A stretch of 64,000 nucleotides of DNA from Chryseobacterium sp. Leaf405 (lineage in GTDB: Bacteria > Bacteroidota > Bacteroidia > Flavobacteriales > Weeksellaceae), in the NCBI RefSeq assembly GCF_001425355.1, contig NZ_LMQN01000015.1:1004702-1068701 (forward strand), given 5' to 3'. The notes beneath the pieces are model-generated. The model did no database searches, was not told the DNA's origin, and saw nothing but the letters and a program-made list of their open reading frames with translations. This document shows, piece by piece, positions 34,780 through 43,823 of the stretch. Positions within the stretch are counted from its first letter, which is position 1; each line of letters starts with the position of its first letter. The position numbers and the translations under genes are program-made.

Positions 34780-35975
34780 TTCTTAATTCCTTTTTTCTTC
34801 TTCCCTAGCCATACCAGAAATCCTGTTACAGGCAGTGAAGTGCAAATTAAACCAGCCATAAACCAGATGATTTTTCCAATGATCCCAAAATAAGAGCCTG
34901 TATGAATATCATAATTGGCATTGGCATATTTTTCTGCGTTGGTAAGATTCTGATGAGGTTTGTCTGCTAATAGTTTTCCTGAGTATTTATCAAAAACCAG
35001 TTGATTTCTGATGGCAAATTTTCCGTTTTCACCATAAATGAGGACTGGAATATTTTTTAATTCTTTTCCTTTTTTATTTTTTCCGTTCAACGGAATTCTG
35101 AAGCTTGATGAAGCTGAATATAATTTTCTCGTTTCTTTTTCTGTAAGATCAAAAACTGTCTTATTTTTTCTTGATAATGAGTCTGGAGATTTGATTTCTT
35201 TTTCCTTCGGAAGTTCCAATGAACCTGAAAGTGTAAAATTAAAAGCATTTTTCACCCAAGGGTAAGCAAAATAAATACCTGATAAACTCAATAGTAAAGC
35301 AATAAAAGAAGCATAAAATCCCAGAATATTATGAAGATCATAGTTTTTGCGTTTCCAGGTTTTTACGTTTTTCCAATCGAATGTTAAACGTGTTTTTCTT
35401 ACTTTTTTATTCTGTGGCCACCAAAGAACGATTCCCGTAATGAGCAGAATAATAAATAAAAACACCGGAATACCGACCACATATTTTCCCCAGTCTGATT
35501 TTAATAATAAACTCCAGTGAATGACTTTTAAGACAGGAAACAGATCGTATTTTTCATTATAAATTCCTAAGATCTGCCCGTTGTATTGATTGACATAAAC
35601 AAGTTTATTGATTTTTATTTCATCAAAATAATTCCACGCTTTTTTATCTTTTTCTATATAGAGAAATTCGTAAGATTTGTTTTTGTCTAAATGAATTTCA
35701 ACTGAGCTAAGGGGATATTTCTCATTAATTTCCATTGAAACTTTCTCCTTCAACACTTCAATCGAAAGCGGTTGTCGAGTAACTGTTTCTGATTTTACAT
35801 AAATCACATCTTTTCGAAGCTGATTCTGAATTTCATCCTTAAAAATATACATCGTCCCTGTCAACGAAACAATAAACACGATAATTCCAACGGAAAGCCC
35901 CAGCCACAAGTGCAGCTTGGCAGACCATTTTTTTGTGAATGAAGGTTTCTTTTTATGGTGATGCTTCTTCTTCAT
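34776..35975 (-). CDS. PepSY-associated TM protein (PiuB-like), second copy
   Basis: 399 residues, clearly homologous to the protein at 31408-32619: both start MKKKHHHKKK and share WSAKLHLWLG-like, VVGIPVFLF...ITGIVLWWPQN and KNYDLHNILGFYAS segments. Four membrane helices. It overlaps the downstream receptor gene by ATGA. A strong hairpin upstream (35981-36010) separates it from the first receptor gene and may reduce its expression. Confidence 0.85.
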   Translation of the reverse strand: MKKKHHHKKKPSFTKKWSAKLHLWLGLSVGIIVFIVSLTGTMYIFKDEIQNQLRKDVIYVKSETVTRQPLSIEVLKEKVSMEINEKYPLSSVEIHLDKNKSYEFLYIEKDKKAWNYFDEIKINKLVYVNQYNGQILGIYNEKYDLFPVLKVIHWSLLLKSDWGKYVVGIPVFLFIILLITGIVLWWPQNKKVRKTRLTFDWKNVKTWKRKNYDLHNILGFYASFIALLLSLSGIYFAYPWVKNAFNFTLSGSLELPKEKEIKSPDSLSRKNKTVFDLTEKETRKLYSASSSFRIPLNGKNKKGKELKNIPVLIYGENGKFAIRNQLVFDKYSGKLLADKPHQNLTNAEKYANANYDIHTGSYFGIIGKIIWFMAGLICTSLPVTGFLVWLGKKKKGIKK

Positions 35976-36010
35976 GAGAAAAAAGTTAACCTTTTGAGGG
36001 GTTAACTTTT
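35975..36010 (-). terminator. Intra-operon hairpin between receptor 1 and PepSY genes
   Basis: On the minus strand AAAAGTTAACC pairs perfectly with GGTTAACTTTT around an 8-base loop, then TTTTTTC just before the PepSY ATG. It looks like a terminator that lets only part of transcription through. Confidence 0.6.
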
Positions 36011-36016
36011 AATTAT

Positions 36017-38176
36017 TTAAAATTTATATCCTATTGATAATCTAAAGTTTCTTGGGGCTTCTGCCTGATAATAGTAACCTCCTTTTTGAGTACCATCTGC
36101 CATCGTAAAGTTTATGCTGCTTCCACTATATAAGTATCTGTCGAAAATATTGAATACGTTCAACCCAATTCTGAACTTTGTATTTTCCCAAGAGAGACCA
36201 GCATCAAATTTTAGATAATCATTCATTTCTAAAGGAGCATTTGTGCTTCCCCAGTTCCAGCTGCTTCTTCCTCCTAAAAATGTTCCTCCAAAGCTTAATC
36301 CAAATCCTTCCAAATCACCTTGTGTGAATGTATAGTTTAACCAACCGTTTATTGTATGTTTTGCATATCCAGGAACTTTATCTCCTTTGTTAGCTAATGG
36401 AGTTGTTTCTGTAAATTTATTTTCCGTGAAGGCATAATTGAAAATAGCATTAAAGCCTTTTGTAATTTCTCCTTTTAGATCAAATTCCGCTCCTTGAACT
36501 CTTGTTTTTCCAAGAAAAATTGAGAACATTCCCGTTGGATCTGTTGGGTCTGTACCTATTGCATTATTTTTGTTGATATTATATAGCGATAATGTAGTAT
36601 TCCATTTTCCACCGAACCAATCTTTTTTAGCGCCGACTTCGATATTATTTCCTGTAATTGGTTTGGCTGTTGTTCCATCTCTGAACAATCCAGATTGTGG
36701 TGAGAAAGCTTGGTCATATAATGCATATACAGACATATCTGTATCAATAGAATAGCTTAAGCCTATACGAGGAGTAATTCTGTTTGCTTCAGTTTTTGTT
36801 CCGTAACTATTTTCTTTTACGTTTGTATATCTTGCAGCAAGCGTTAATCTTAAAGCATCATTAAAAAATCCTAGTTCATCTTGTAAATAAAGACCTGTAT
36901 ATTCCTGCTCAATTGTTCCATATGGTGTTGCTCTTTCTAAAAGCGATTTACCATCATCGCTAAAATGTGGATATCCATTGCTTGGAGTAGAATATGTCGT
37001 TGAATTTAAATCAAATGGATTTGTTGCAGTATCCAATGCTCCAAATTTTGACCAATCTGCTAAGTATTTTTTTGATCCTAAATCAAGACCAGCTAAAATT
37101 TTATGAGAAACGGGGCCTGATTTGATATAACCATTTAAAAATGCTTGTCCAAATTTCATGACATTGCTTGCTTCCCAGAAATTTAGATTTCTAATGAATT
37201 GTGTATTTGAAATAAAAGTTCCTGGCCAAATATCACTCCCCATTGTATATTCATTTACATAAGATAATTGAGTGGTTAATTTCCAATTTTCGTTAAATTT
37301 ATGTTGCAAATTTACATTTACTGTATTATTCGTAACATTTGTTGGGTCAATTCCCGGATCAGTAACAGTATATTCAATTGGCTTTGTACCATAACCATCA
37401 AAACTAAATACATATGCTGATCCTACCTCAGACATTTTAGCTCTTTGGTAAATATATTCAGCTGTTAAAGTTGTTTTATCGGTAAGATTTACTTTTAATG
37501 AAGGGTTAATGATATACCTGTCGTTGAATTCATAATCTCTGAAACTTTTTTTGTTCTGAGCCATTAAATTCAATCTAAAGGCTACTTTATCCGTAATTTT
37601 TGTGTCAATATCAGTTTCTCCTCTGTACATATTGTAACTTCCAAGGGTTACTCTGGCTGAACCGTTTAAAGATTGTCCTGTCGGTTTTTTTGTAACAATG
37701 TTATAAATACCGCTTGGTTCACCGTTTGACATTAAGAATCCTGATGGACCTTTAATAAATTCAATATGATCTACGAAAGACATATCTTCACTAAGTGGTC
37801 CCCAGTTTGAAGTTACGTTTACTCCGTTCATGAAAGCGGCTGCTCTTGAACCTCTCATGTTTACTCTCGTGTACATATCACCCCAGTGCTCCAATCTCTG
37901 AGCTCCTGCAACGTTTCTCAAAACACCGTCACTTAAAGTTGTTACCTGCTGATCTTCTAAAGCTCTGTTGGTAATGATTGAAACGTTTTGAGGAATCTTG
38001 ATTAATTCTTCATCTAAACGCATAGAAGATGATCCTTCCTTTTCTACATATTTTTTGTAGTATTTTCCATTTACAACTACCTCTTCAATATCATTAGATT
38101 TGATAGAATCTTTTTTCTCCTGAGCAAAAGTCAGCATAGAACCCAACAATGAGGCGCAGATCAGTACATTTTTCAT
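36017..38176 (-). CDS. TonB-dependent siderophore receptor
   Basis: 719 residues from the ATG at 38176; the frame extends to a TTG at 38185. A signal peptide (MKNVLICASLLGSMLTFAQ) and TonB box (IEEVVVNGKYYKKY) are followed by a plug with RVNMRGSRAAAFMNGVNV and HIEFIKGPSGFLMSNGEPSG, and a barrel ending FRLSIGYKF. The plug motif 'IEFIKGPSGFLxxxGEPSGI' is that of ferric-siderophore receptors of the FhuA/FhuE type. First gene of a four-gene iron-uptake cassette. Confidence 0.9.
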   Translation of the reverse strand: MKNVLICASLLGSMLTFAQEKKDSIKSNDIEEVVVNGKYYKKYVEKEGSSSMRLDEELIKIPQNVSIITNRALEDQQVTTLSDGVLRNVAGAQRLEHWGDMYTRVNMRGSRAAAFMNGVNVTSNWGPLSEDMSFVDHIEFIKGPSGFLMSNGEPSGIYNIVTKKPTGQSLNGSARVTLGSYNMYRGETDIDTKITDKVAFRLNLMAQNKKSFRDYEFNDRYIINPSLKVNLTDKTTLTAEYIYQRAKMSEVGSAYVFSFDGYGTKPIEYTVTDPGIDPTNVTNNTVNVNLQHKFNENWKLTTQLSYVNEYTMGSDIWPGTFISNTQFIRNLNFWEASNVMKFGQAFLNGYIKSGPVSHKILAGLDLGSKKYLADWSKFGALDTATNPFDLNSTTYSTPSNGYPHFSDDGKSLLERATPYGTIEQEYTGLYLQDELGFFNDALRLTLAARYTNVKENSYGTKTEANRITPRIGLSYSIDTDMSVYALYDQAFSPQSGLFRDGTTAKPITGNNIEVGAKKDWFGGKWNTTLSLYNINKNNAIGTDPTDPTGMFSIFLGKTRVQGAEFDLKGEITKGFNAIFNYAFTENKFTETTPLANKGDKVPGYAKHTINGWLNYTFTQGDLEGFGLSFGGTFLGGRSSWNWGSTNAPLEMNDYLKFDAGLSWENTKFRIGLNVFNIFDRYLYSGSSINFTMADGTQKGGYYYQAEAPRNFRLSIGYKF

Positions 38177-38193
38177 GAAAGTCAAATTTTACG

Positions 38194-38201
38194 CAAAGAT
38201 A
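38194..38201 (-). promoter_or_regulatory. Promoter -7 box of the iron-uptake cassette, with Fur-like site upstream
   Basis: The minus strand reads TATCTTTG, an exact TAnnTTTG match, 17 bases before the ATG at 38176. Just upstream, TTTAGAATAATTAAA (about 38208-38222, minus strand) has an AT-rich partial dyad (TTTA...TAAA-like ends) placed between the -33 and -7 regions. It could be a Fur site, but the match is weak. Confidence 0.5.
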
Positions 38202-38267
38202 TTGTTTTTAATTATTCTAAATAAATTTGAGTATTGATATTTATCATACATTGCTATTTATTGAATA

Positions 38268-38303
38268 ACAAAAAACCGCTCCAAGCAATGCTGAAGCGGT
38301 TTG
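38268..38303 (-). terminator. Terminator of secA
   Basis: On the minus strand AAACCGCT pairs with AGCGGTTT around a 14-base loop, followed by TTTTTGTT. Confidence 0.75.
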
Positions 38304-38325
38304 TATAATAAAATTAATTTTAAAC

Positions 38326-41300
38326 TTATGCAGGAATTTCTCCTTTGTATAAGAATGAAATAATTTCTTTGTTTAATTTGTCAATCATTTCACTGAATAA
38401 GTGGAAAGATTCCTGTTTGTAAATTACCAACGGATCTTTTTGTTCGTAAACAGCACCTTGAGAAGATCTTCTTAAATCATCCATTTCACGAAGGTGAAGT
38501 TTCCAGTTTTCATCGATAATTGAAAGGGTGATATTCTTTTCAAAATCATTAATTAAACTTTCACATTGCGTTTCATAAGCTTCCTTAAGATCTGCCACGA
38601 TCGTCATTGTCTTGTGACCGTCTGTGAAAGGAACCTGAATCATTTTAAACATTGAACCCTGATTTTGGAATACATTCTCAATAATCGGGAATGATTTTTC
38701 TTTCAATAAATTAAGTTTCATCTGATAATCTTCCTGAGCTGCTTTGAATAAGATATTCGTTAATTCAGGAACTTGTTTATTACCAAAATCACTTTCCGAA
38801 ACTGGAGAGCCCATTGTGAAATATTTGATAACTTCAAATTCAAAATCTTTATAATTTCCGTTTGCTTTTCCTTTCACTACGATAGAATTGGCAACATCGA
38901 AAATCATATTCGTAATATCATATTTCAAGTGATCTCCGAACAAAGCATTTTTTCTTCTCTTGTAGATTACGTCACGCTGTTTGTTCATCACGTCATCGTA
39001 CTCCAAAAGTCTTTTTCTTGTTCCGAAGTTATTTTCTTCTACTTTTTTCTGTGCTCTTTCGATAGATTTAGAAATCATAGAATGCTGAATTACTTCACCT
39101 TCTTTATGGCCCATTCTGTCCATCATTTTAGCAATTCTTTCAGAACCGAACAAACGCATTAAGTTGTCTTCCAAAGAAACATAGAACTGAGAACTTCCAG
39201 GATCTCCCTGACGTCCCGCTCTACCTCTCAACTGTCTGTCAACACGTCTTGAATCGTGTCTTTCTGTACCGATAATTGCTAAACCTCCGGATTCTTTTAC
39301 TTCTTTAGAAAGTTTAATATCCGTACCACGACCCGCCATGTTGGTTGCGATGGTTACAACTCCAGGCTGTCCTGCTCCTGCAACGATTTCTGCTTCTTTT
39401 TTGTGAAGTTTTGCGTTAAGAACCTGGTGATTAATTTTTCTTAATTGAAGTGCTTTTGACAATAATTGAGAAATTTCAACCGAAGTTGTACCCACCAAAA
39501 CAGGTCTTCCTGCGGCAGTTAATTTTTCAATTTCTTCAATTACAGCGTTATATTTTTCTCTGTTAGTTTTGAAAACTAAATCCTGTTTGTCATCTCTTAA
39601 AATAACACGGTTGGTAGGAATTACTACAACGTCTAATTTGTAGATTTCCCAAAGCTCACCTGCTTCCGTTTCTGCTGTACCTGTCATCCCCGCAAGTTTA
39701 TTGTACATACGGAAATAGTTCTGAAGCGTAACCGTTGCAAAAGTCTGCGTTGCCGCCTCAATTTTCACATTTTCTTTCGCTTCGATCGCCTGGTGAAGAC
39801 CGTCTGAATAACGTCTTCCTTCCATGATACGACCAGTCTGCTCATCAACGATTTTTACTTCACCATCAATAACCACATATTCATCATCTTTTTCAAATAA
39901 TGTATATGCTTTCAATAATTGACTCATTGTGTGAACTCTTTCAGACTTCTCGGCAAATTCTGCAAAAAGTTTTTCTTTAGCTTCAAATTCTTCTTCTTTA
40001 GATAGATTTTGAGCTTCAACTTCAGCGATTTCAGTTCCAATATCAGGAAGAACGAAGAAATTGTTGTCTTCATTTCCCTGAGACATATATTCAACCCCTT
40101 TGTCTGTCAAATCAACCTGATTGTTCTTTTCTTCAATAACAAAATAAAGATCTTTATCTACAATCGGCATATCACGGTTGTTGTCCTGCATATATTGAGC
40201 TTCAGTTTTCTGAAGCAATGCACGGTTTCCGCTTTCCGATAAGAATTTAATTAATTGTCTGTTTTTAGGAAGACCTCTGTATGCCTGAAGCAATTTAAAT
40301 CCTCCTTCTTTTGTTTTTCCTGCAGCGATTAATTTTTTAGCTTCATTAAAAATTGCAGAAACAGTTTTTTTCTGAACTTCAACAATTCTGTCGATAGAAG
40401 GTTTTAGAACATCAAATTCCTGTCTGTCTCCTTGAGGAACCGGACCGGAAATAATCAACGGTGTTCTTGCATCATCTACCAAAACAGAGTCAACCTCATC
40501 TACGATAGCAAAGTTTAATTCCCTCTGTACCAGCTCTGAAGGTGAAGTTACCATGTTATCTCTCAAATAATCGAAACCGAATTCGTTATTTGTTCCATAA
40601 GTGATATCTGAATTGTATGCTTTTCTCCTTCCGTCTGAGTTCGGTTGGTGATTATCAATACAGTCGATGCTCATTCCGTGGAATTGGTACAATGGTCCCA
40701 TCCATGCCGAGTCTCTTTTTGCAAGGTAATCATTCACAGTTACTACGTGAACTCCTCTTGCAGGAAGTGCATTTAAGAAAATTGGAAGCGTACCTACCAA
40801 CGTTTTACCTTCACCGGTTGCCATTTCGGCAATTTTACCGCTGTGAAGAATAACCCCTCCGATAAACTGAACATCGTAATGTACCATGTCCCAATGTACG
40901 GGTGTTCCGGCAGCATCCCATGAGTTTTTCCAAACAGCCTGATCTCCCTGAATTTCTACGAAATCTTTACCAGCCGCCGCCAATTGTCTGTCCCAATCGG
41001 ATGCTGTTATGCGGATTTCGCCATTCTGTGCCCATCTTCTTGCTGTTTCTTTTACTAATGCAAAAACTTCAGGAAGAATTTGAAGGAGAACTTTTTCTTC
41101 GATTTCGTATGATTCTTTTTTCAGCGTCTCAATTTTTGAGAAAAGACCTTCTTTTTCGTCTACGTTTTTCGAATTTTTTATCTGCTCTTGTGTCTGTTCT
41201 ATTTGAGCTGTGATTTTGCTGGTTGCAGATTTAATATTTTCTTTAAACTCAGCAGTTTTCTCTCTTAAACCATCATCAGACAATTGCTGAATAGTTGGTT

Positions 41301-41400
41301 CAACAGCTTTGATTTTTGTTACAACTTTTTTTACTTCTTTTAGGTCCTGCGCTTTTTTGTCTCCCAAAAACCCTTTTAGAACTTTGTTTAAAAAACTCAT
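38326..41400 (-). CDS. secA: SecA preprotein translocase ATPase
   Basis: 1024 residues. The motor has Walker [15 protein letters not shown], the DEAD-like box [20 protein letters not shown], and GTDIKLS plus [14 protein letters not shown] in the second helicase domain. It drives secretion through SecYEG. The protein ends FLYKGEIPA directly after the helical scaffold, with no C-terminal Cys-rich zinc/SecB-binding tail. An insert of ~50 residues follows motif I region, common in Bacteroidota. Own terminator at 38268-38303. Confidence 0.96.
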   Translation of the reverse strand: MSFLNKVLKGFLGDKKAQDLKEVKKVVTKIKAVEPTIQQLSDDGLREKTAEFKENIKSATSKITAQIEQTQEQIKNSKNVDEKEGLFSKIETLKKESYEIEEKVLLQILPEVFALVKETARRWAQNGEIRITASDWDRQLAAAGKDFVEIQGDQAVWKNSWDAAGTPVHWDMVHYDVQFIGGVILHSGKIAEMATGEGKTLVGTLPIFLNALPARGVHVVTVNDYLAKRDSAWMGPLYQFHGMSIDCIDNHQPNSDGRRKAYNSDITYGTNNEFGFDYLRDNMVTSPSELVQRELNFAIVDEVDSVLVDDARTPLIISGPVPQGDRQEFDVLKPSIDRIVEVQKKTVSAIFNEAKKLIAAGKTKEGGFKLLQAYRGLPKNRQLIKFLSESGNRALLQKTEAQYMQDNNRDMPIVDKDLYFVIEEKNNQVDLTDKGVEYMSQGNEDNNFFVLPDIGTEIAEVEAQNLSKEEEFEAKEKLFAEFAEKSERVHTMSQLLKAYTLFEKDDEYVVIDGEVKIVDEQTGRIMEGRRYSDGLHQAIEAKENVKIEAATQTFATVTLQNYFRMYNKLAGMTGTAETEAGELWEIYKLDVVVIPTNRVILRDDKQDLVFKTNREKYNAVIEEIEKLTAAGRPVLVGTTSVEISQLLSKALQLRKINHQVLNAKLHKKEAEIVAGAGQPGVVTIATNMAGRGTDIKLSKEVKESGGLAIIGTERHDSRRVDRQLRGRAGRQGDPGSSQFYVSLEDNLMRLFGSERIAKMMDRMGHKEGEVIQHSMISKSIERAQKKVEENNFGTRKRLLEYDDVMNKQRDVIYKRRKNALFGDHLKYDITNMIFDVANSIVVKGKANGNYKDFEFEVIKYFTMGSPVSESDFGNKQVPELTNILFKAAQEDYQMKLNLLKEKSFPIIENVFQNQGSMFKMIQVPFTDGHKTMTIVADLKEAYETQCESLINDFEKNITLSIIDENWKLHLREMDDLRRSSQGAVYEQKDPLVIYKQESFHLFSEMIDKLNKEIISFLYKGEIPA

Positions 41401-41525
41401 AAATTTTTTGCTTTATGCCTAAAGTGATATCCTTTAAGCGTTTTTAATAACACTTATCGTGTAAAAATTGATAGTTAAAAAATGGCAAAAAGCTTCAAGC
41501 AAGACCTAAAGCTTCATGCAATTAA

Positions 41526-41747
41526 TTAATATTCGTCTTCGTTCCAAAGATAATCTTCGTCCGTAGGATAATCGCTCCAGATCTCGTCGATTGCATCATA
41601 GATCTCTCCTTCATCTTCGATTGCCTGTAGGTTTTCTACTACTTCCATCGGTGCACCAGTTCTGATTGCATAGTCGATAAGTTCTGACTTAGTCATTGGC
41701 CAAGGTGCGTCGCTTAAATATGAAGCTAATTCTAATGTCCAGTACAT
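41526..41747 (-). CDS. DUF2795-like small acidic protein
   Basis: 73 residues, strongly acidic. The pattern LASYLSDAPWPMTKSELIDYA followed by RTGAPMEVVENLQAI and a Glu/Asp-rich tail fits DUF2795, a short helical domain found across bacteria and of unknown role. No signal peptide or membrane helix. It lies 125 bases upstream of secA on the same strand; the link, if any, is not known. Confidence 0.8.
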   Translation of the reverse strand: MYWTLELASYLSDAPWPMTKSELIDYAIRTGAPMEVVENLQAIEDEGEIYDAIDEIWSDYPTDEDYLWNEDEY

Positions 41748-41889
41748 AATTTTCTAATTTTTTGCAAAAGTATAAAAATAGCTTATATTATATGCCTTTT
41801 TACACCTGATTTTCAATTCTTTTTATTAATTTTTGTTCATCGTATGCCAACAAAAAGTATTAGAGCGACTTTCTGAAGCTTACTTGAGG

Positions 41890-42912
41890 TCACTTTCTCA
41901 AAAACCATTCCACAAATTTTTTTATGCCATTTTGGAAGTTTGTGTCAGGTTTGTAGCCAATTAATGTCTTTGCTTTGGTAATATCTGCATTGGTTTTCTG
42001 GACATCGCCGGGCTGCATTGGCAGATTTTTTCTGATGGCAGATTTTCCCAGTGTATTTTCTATAGTGGAAACCATTTCATTTAAATTAATCACCTGACTT
42101 TCTCCAAGATTAATGATTTCGTAAACATCAGCGTTATTTTCCAGATAATAGATTGATTTTACTATCCCATCAATAATATCATCAATATAAGTGTAATCTC
42201 TGGCTGTCGTTCCATCGCCATAGAAAGGGATTTCTTTGTCTTCAGAAATCAATCTTGTGAATTTATGAATAGCAAGATCCGGTCTCTGTCTCGGTCCGTA
42301 CACTGTGAAAAACCTTAATTGAATCATATCAATTTTATATAGGTCATGATAAACATGACCTAAAATTTCACCGCATTTTTTAGTGGCAGCATAAGGAGAA
42401 ATCGGATTATCTACGTTGTCAGTTTCGGCAAAAGGAACTTTGTCGTTATTTCCATAAACACTTGAAGATGATGCACAAACGAATTTATTGATATTGAAAT
42501 CTTTACATAATTCCCAAAGGTTCATTGTTCCCCGAATGTTTACTTCTTCATATTCCAAAGGTCTTTCGATAGAAGGGCGAACTCCGGCAAGTGCTGCAAG
42601 ATGAATAATTAAATCAATCTCATGATTTTTAAATATCTCCTCCAAACCTTTTTTATCCCGAATATCCTGATAGTACAGTACGTAATTTTCTGATTTTGAA
42701 ATTGAAATTAAATGTTGGATATCATTTTCCTTATCAGAAAACTCAAAATGCTGATTTTTGCCAATGGACTCTAATGTATTTTTAATTTTCACCCGATAAT
42801 CGTAGAAATTATCGAAGTTGTCAACGTTTATGACAGAATGTCCTTTTTTTAATAATTGCTCGACTAAGTGGGAACCAATAAAACCGCTTCCTCCGGTTAC
42901 AAGATACTTCAT
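41890..42912 (-). CDS. NAD-dependent nucleotide-sugar epimerase, probably UDP-glucuronate 4-epimerase type
   Basis: 340 residues, extended SDR fold. The Rossmann loop TGGSGFIGSHLVEQL is near residue 7, the catalytic ASSSSVYG and YAATKK (Tyr and Lys) lie mid-protein, and FFTVYGPRQRPDLAIHKF is the signature of UDP-GlcA 4-epimerases (CapI/LpsL-like). It probably makes UDP-galacturonate or a related sugar for surface polysaccharide. Single gene, divergent from the DUF2797 gene. Confidence 0.85.
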   Translation of the reverse strand: MKYLVTGGSGFIGSHLVEQLLKKGHSVINVDNFDNFYDYRVKIKNTLESIGKNQHFEFSDKENDIQHLISISKSENYVLYYQDIRDKKGLEEIFKNHEIDLIIHLAALAGVRPSIERPLEYEEVNIRGTMNLWELCKDFNINKFVCASSSSVYGNNDKVPFAETDNVDNPISPYAATKKCGEILGHVYHDLYKIDMIQLRFFTVYGPRQRPDLAIHKFTRLISEDKEIPFYGDGTTARDYTYIDDIIDGIVKSIYYLENNADVYEIINLGESQVINLNEMVSTIENTLGKSAIRKNLPMQPGDVQKTNADITKAKTLIGYKPDTNFQNGIKKFVEWFLRK

Positions 42913-43001
42913 CTGTGTATTTTTAAGGGTACAAAAATATAAATTTACTTCGTGAAAAATATAATCATTAAATTTACTTAAAAAAGTTAACTAAAATTAA
43001 T

Positions 43002-43799
43002 ATGCAGTTTCGAGGGCAAATTTTAAAAATGACGAGCTTCAATGATGAGCCGATTCAATATTACCTGAACCTTTCCGGCGACCTTATTCACATGAACGAA
43101 TTGTTTGGAAAAGAATTAACTATAAAACATGTCGGTTTTCAATGCGTGAATTGCGGAGAAAATAAACCAATTTACCGAATGGGATTCTGTAAAAGCTGCT
43201 TTTTTGAAAGTCCTTATGCAAGTGATACAATCATTCGTCCCGAACTTTCTACAGCCCATTTGGGAATTGCGGAACGGAATTTGGAAGTAGAACAGCAAAT
43301 CCAATTGCAGCCGCATGTCGTATATTTAGCGTATACCGGCGATGTGAAAGTCGGGGTAACGAGAAATACGCAGATTCCTACAAGATGGATCGATCAGGGT
43401 GCAACTTTTGCCTTGCCGATTGCCAGAACAGAGAATCGTTATGAAGCAGGAATGATAGAGGTTGCATTAAAACAACACGTTGCAGATAAAACAAGCTGGA
43501 AAAAAATGCTCCAGGATGATTTTGAAGGAGAAGTAGATTTAGCAGATTTTCAGCAAAAAATTAAAGAATATTTTCCTGAAGATTTCCAGAAATTCTACAG
43601 CGAAGGTGATGCGATGTGGAAATTTGATTATCCTTTTGAAAAACCGGAAAAAGTAACATCATTTACTTTAGATAAAAGACCTGAATTTACAGGGAAGTTA
43701 ACGGGGATTAAAGGACAGTATCTTGGTTTCCATGGTGGCGAATTTATTAATGTAAGAGGACATGAAGGATATATGATAGAGCTGGATATAAAGAATTAA
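43002..43799 (+). CDS. DUF2797 protein with zinc-ribbon-like motif and GIY-YIG-like segment
   Basis: 265 residues. An N-terminal beta region is followed by Cys pairs CVNCGENKP...MGFCKSC (two CxxC at about 47-71), a likely zinc site. Then VVYLAYTGDVKVGVTRNTQI and PTRWIDQGA, which resemble the core strands and Arg of GIY-YIG nucleases. The family is uncharacterised as far as I know. It starts a plus-strand pair with the AsmA-like gene 24 bases downstream. Confidence 0.8.
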   Translation: MQFRGQILKMTSFNDEPIQYYLNLSGDLIHMNELFGKELTIKHVGFQCVNCGENKPIYRMGFCKSCFFESPYASDTIIRPELSTAHLGIAERNLEVEQQIQLQPHVVYLAYTGDVKVGVTRNTQIPTRWIDQGATFALPIARTENRYEAGMIEVALKQHVADKTSWKKMLQDDFEGEVDLADFQQKIKEYFPEDFQKFYSEGDAMWKFDYPFEKPEKVTSFTLDKRPEFTGKLTGIKGQYLGFHGGEFINVRGHEGYMIELDIKN

Positions 43800-43823
43800 T
43801 AGTAATAAAATTAATAGCCAAAC

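Noticed and set aside
38208..38222. Definite Fur box upstream of the siderophore receptor
   Set aside because: Only a partial AT-rich dyad; not strong enough to list as its own site.
38773..39162. 129-codon plus-strand ORF inside secA
   Set aside because: Antisense to a conserved motor protein, low-complexity Phe/Ser-rich translation, typical shadow frame.
41400..41525. Terminator or small RNA between the DUF2795 gene and secA
   Set aside because: GCTTCAAGC and GCTTCATGC are direct repeats with only a weak stem and no clear T-run in register.
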